From Ampullaceana balthica (taxonomy: Eukaryota; Mollusca; Gastropoda; Lymnaeidae), in assembly GCA_944989445.1 (NCBI GenBank), contig CALYLW010000285.1, positions 1,681,299 to 1,745,298 on the forward strand: a stretch of DNA of 64,000 nt. The letters are read 5' to 3'. Shown piece after piece: positions 62,562-64,000 of this stretch. Made by a program: the position numbers and the translations under genes. Below the pieces are notes generated by a model, which was not told the origin of the DNA, ran no database searches, and worked only from the letters and a program-made list of their open reading frames with translations. Positions within the stretch are counted from its first letter, which is position 1. Every line of letters begins with the position of its first letter.

Positions 62562-64000
62562 GCAGTGAGTACCCAGTAGTTAGCACTGAGTACCCAGCAG
62601 TTAGCAGTGAGTACCCATCAGTTAGCACTGAGTACCCAGCAGTTAGCAGTGAGTACCCAGCAGTTAGCAGTGAGTACCCAGCAGTTAGCAGTGAGTACCC
62701 AGCAGTTAGCAGTGAGTACCCAGCAGTTATCAGTGAGTACCCATCAGTCAGCACTGAGTACCCATCAGTTAGCAGTGAGCACCCAACATTCAGCACTGAG
62801 TATCCTACAGTTAACAGTGAGTACCCAACAGTTAGCAGTGAGTACCCATCAGTTAGCAGTGAGTACCCAACAGTTAGCAGTGAGTACCCAACAATTAACA
62901 GTGAGTACCCATCATTAACAGTGAGTACCCAACAGTTAGCAGTGAGTACCCATCAGTTAGCAGTGAGTACCCAACAGTTAGCAGTGAGTACCCAACATTA
63001 ACAGTGAGTACCCAACAATTAACAGTGAGTACCCAACAATTAACAGTGAGTACCCAACAGTTAGCAGTGAGTACCCATCAGTTAGCAGTGAGTACCCAAC
63101 AGTTAGCAGTGAGTACCCAACAATTAACAGTGAGTACCCAACAATTAACAGTGAGTACCCAACAGTTAGCAGTGAGTACCCAACAATTAACAGTGAGTAC
63201 CCATCAATTAACAGTGAGTACCCAACAGTTAGCAGTGAGTACCCATCAGTTAGCAGTGAGTACCCAACAGTTAGCAGTGAGTACCCAACAATTAACAGTG
63301 AGTACCCAACAATTAACAGTGAGTACCCAACAATTAACAGTGAGTACCCAACAGTTAGCAGTGAGTACCCATCAGTTAGCAGTGAGTACCCAACAGTTAG
63401 CAGTGAGTACCCAACAATTAACAGTGAGTACCCAACAATTAACAGTGAGTACCCAACAGTTAGCAGTGAGTACCCAACAATTAACAGTGAGTACCCAACA
63501 ATTAACAGTGAGTACCCAACAGTTAGCAGTGAGTACCCATCAGTTAGCAGTGAGTACCCAACAGTTAGCAGTGAGTACCCATCAATTAACAGTGAGTACC
63601 CAACAATTAACAGTGAGTACCCAACAGTTAGCAGTGAGTACCCATCAGTTAGCAGTGAGTACCCAACAGTTAGCAGTGAGTACCCATCAGTTAGCAGTGA
63701 GTACCCAACAGTTAGCAGTGAGTACCCATCAGTTAGCAGTGAGTACCCATCAATTAACAGTGAGTACCCAACAATTAACAGTGAGTACCCAACAGTTAGC
63801 AGTGAGTACCCATCAGTTAGCAGTGAGTACCCAACAGTTAGCAGTGAGTACCCATCAATTAACAGTGAGTACCCAACAATTAACAGTGAGTACCCAACAG
63901 TTAGCGGTGAGTACCCATCAGTTAGCAGTGAGTACCCAACAGTTAGCAGTGAGTACCCAACAGTTAGCAGTGAGTACCCATCAGTTAGCAGTGAGTACCC
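62562..64000. repeat. 21-bp minisatellite, about 68 units, continues past the window
   Basis: Unit CAGTTAGCAGTGAGTACCCA plus one base. Three variants (ACAGTTAGC, TCAGTTAGC, ACAATTAAC) recur in ordered blocks of about five to eight units, a higher-order structure. A stray copy of the seed (GCAGTGAGTAC) lies at about 59998-60010. Confidence 0.97.

Overview
The window is eukaryotic nuclear DNA from an invertebrate, most likely a mollusc and probably a gastropod. The genes are split by GT-AG introns, intergenic DNA is AT-rich, and the sequence is full of minisatellites, hAT-type and other short inverted-repeat transposons, a tRNA-derived SINE and a LINE. The host assignment is an inference from protein families and repeat style; no diagnostic species marker was seen. 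There is no bacterial operon, CRISPR array, rRNA or stand-alone tRNA gene.

Host genes, all on the minus strand: (1) a RING-finger protein at 8783-9712 with an IAP-type RING at its C-terminus. (2) A direct tandem pair of cathepsin L cysteine protease genes. Copy A spans 13185-22895 and copy B 30477-36980. Each has eight coding exons with the same intron positions and phases, a signal peptide, an I29 propeptide and an intact Cys-His-Asn catalytic triad. They encode 327 and 326 aa. (3) The last two exons (TM5 to C-terminus) of a rhodopsin-family neuropeptide-type GPCR at 56657-58735; its 5' exons lie beyond the window or were not recognised.

Mobile DNA: a LINE 3' end occurs as several truncated copies and shares its 3' tail with a tRNA-headed SINE. 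A 2.4-kb degenerate hAT transposon (53783-56170, perfect 8-bp target duplication) sits in a LINE tail and itself carries a 427-bp element with a near-perfect 9-bp duplication. A second hAT remnant with a perfect 8-bp duplication lies in intron 1 of cathepsin copy B. Several short non-autonomous elements have clear terminal inverted repeats and target duplications, including a dispersed family with GGGGCCGTCC ends. Two foldback elements carry a hammerhead-ribozyme-like core.

Tandem arrays make up a large fraction of the window: 30 bp (17.7 kb), 27 bp (20.6 and 27.2 kb), 37 bp (31.4 kb), 35 bp (41.8 kb), 48 bp (44.6 kb), 18 bp (47.1 kb), about 63 bp (48.0-51.2 kb), 28 bp (51.8 kb), 75 bp (56.3 kb), about 68 bp (59.3 kb) and 21 bp (62.6 kb to the window end). 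Many periods are divisible by three, so they produce long open frames that are not genes. The most notable points are a 75-bp array that repeats the splice-donor end of the last GPCR exon, a short interspersed element whose interior expanded into a 3.2-kb array, and near-identity of cathepsin exon 4 (with intron flanks) between the two paralogues, which suggests gene conversion.
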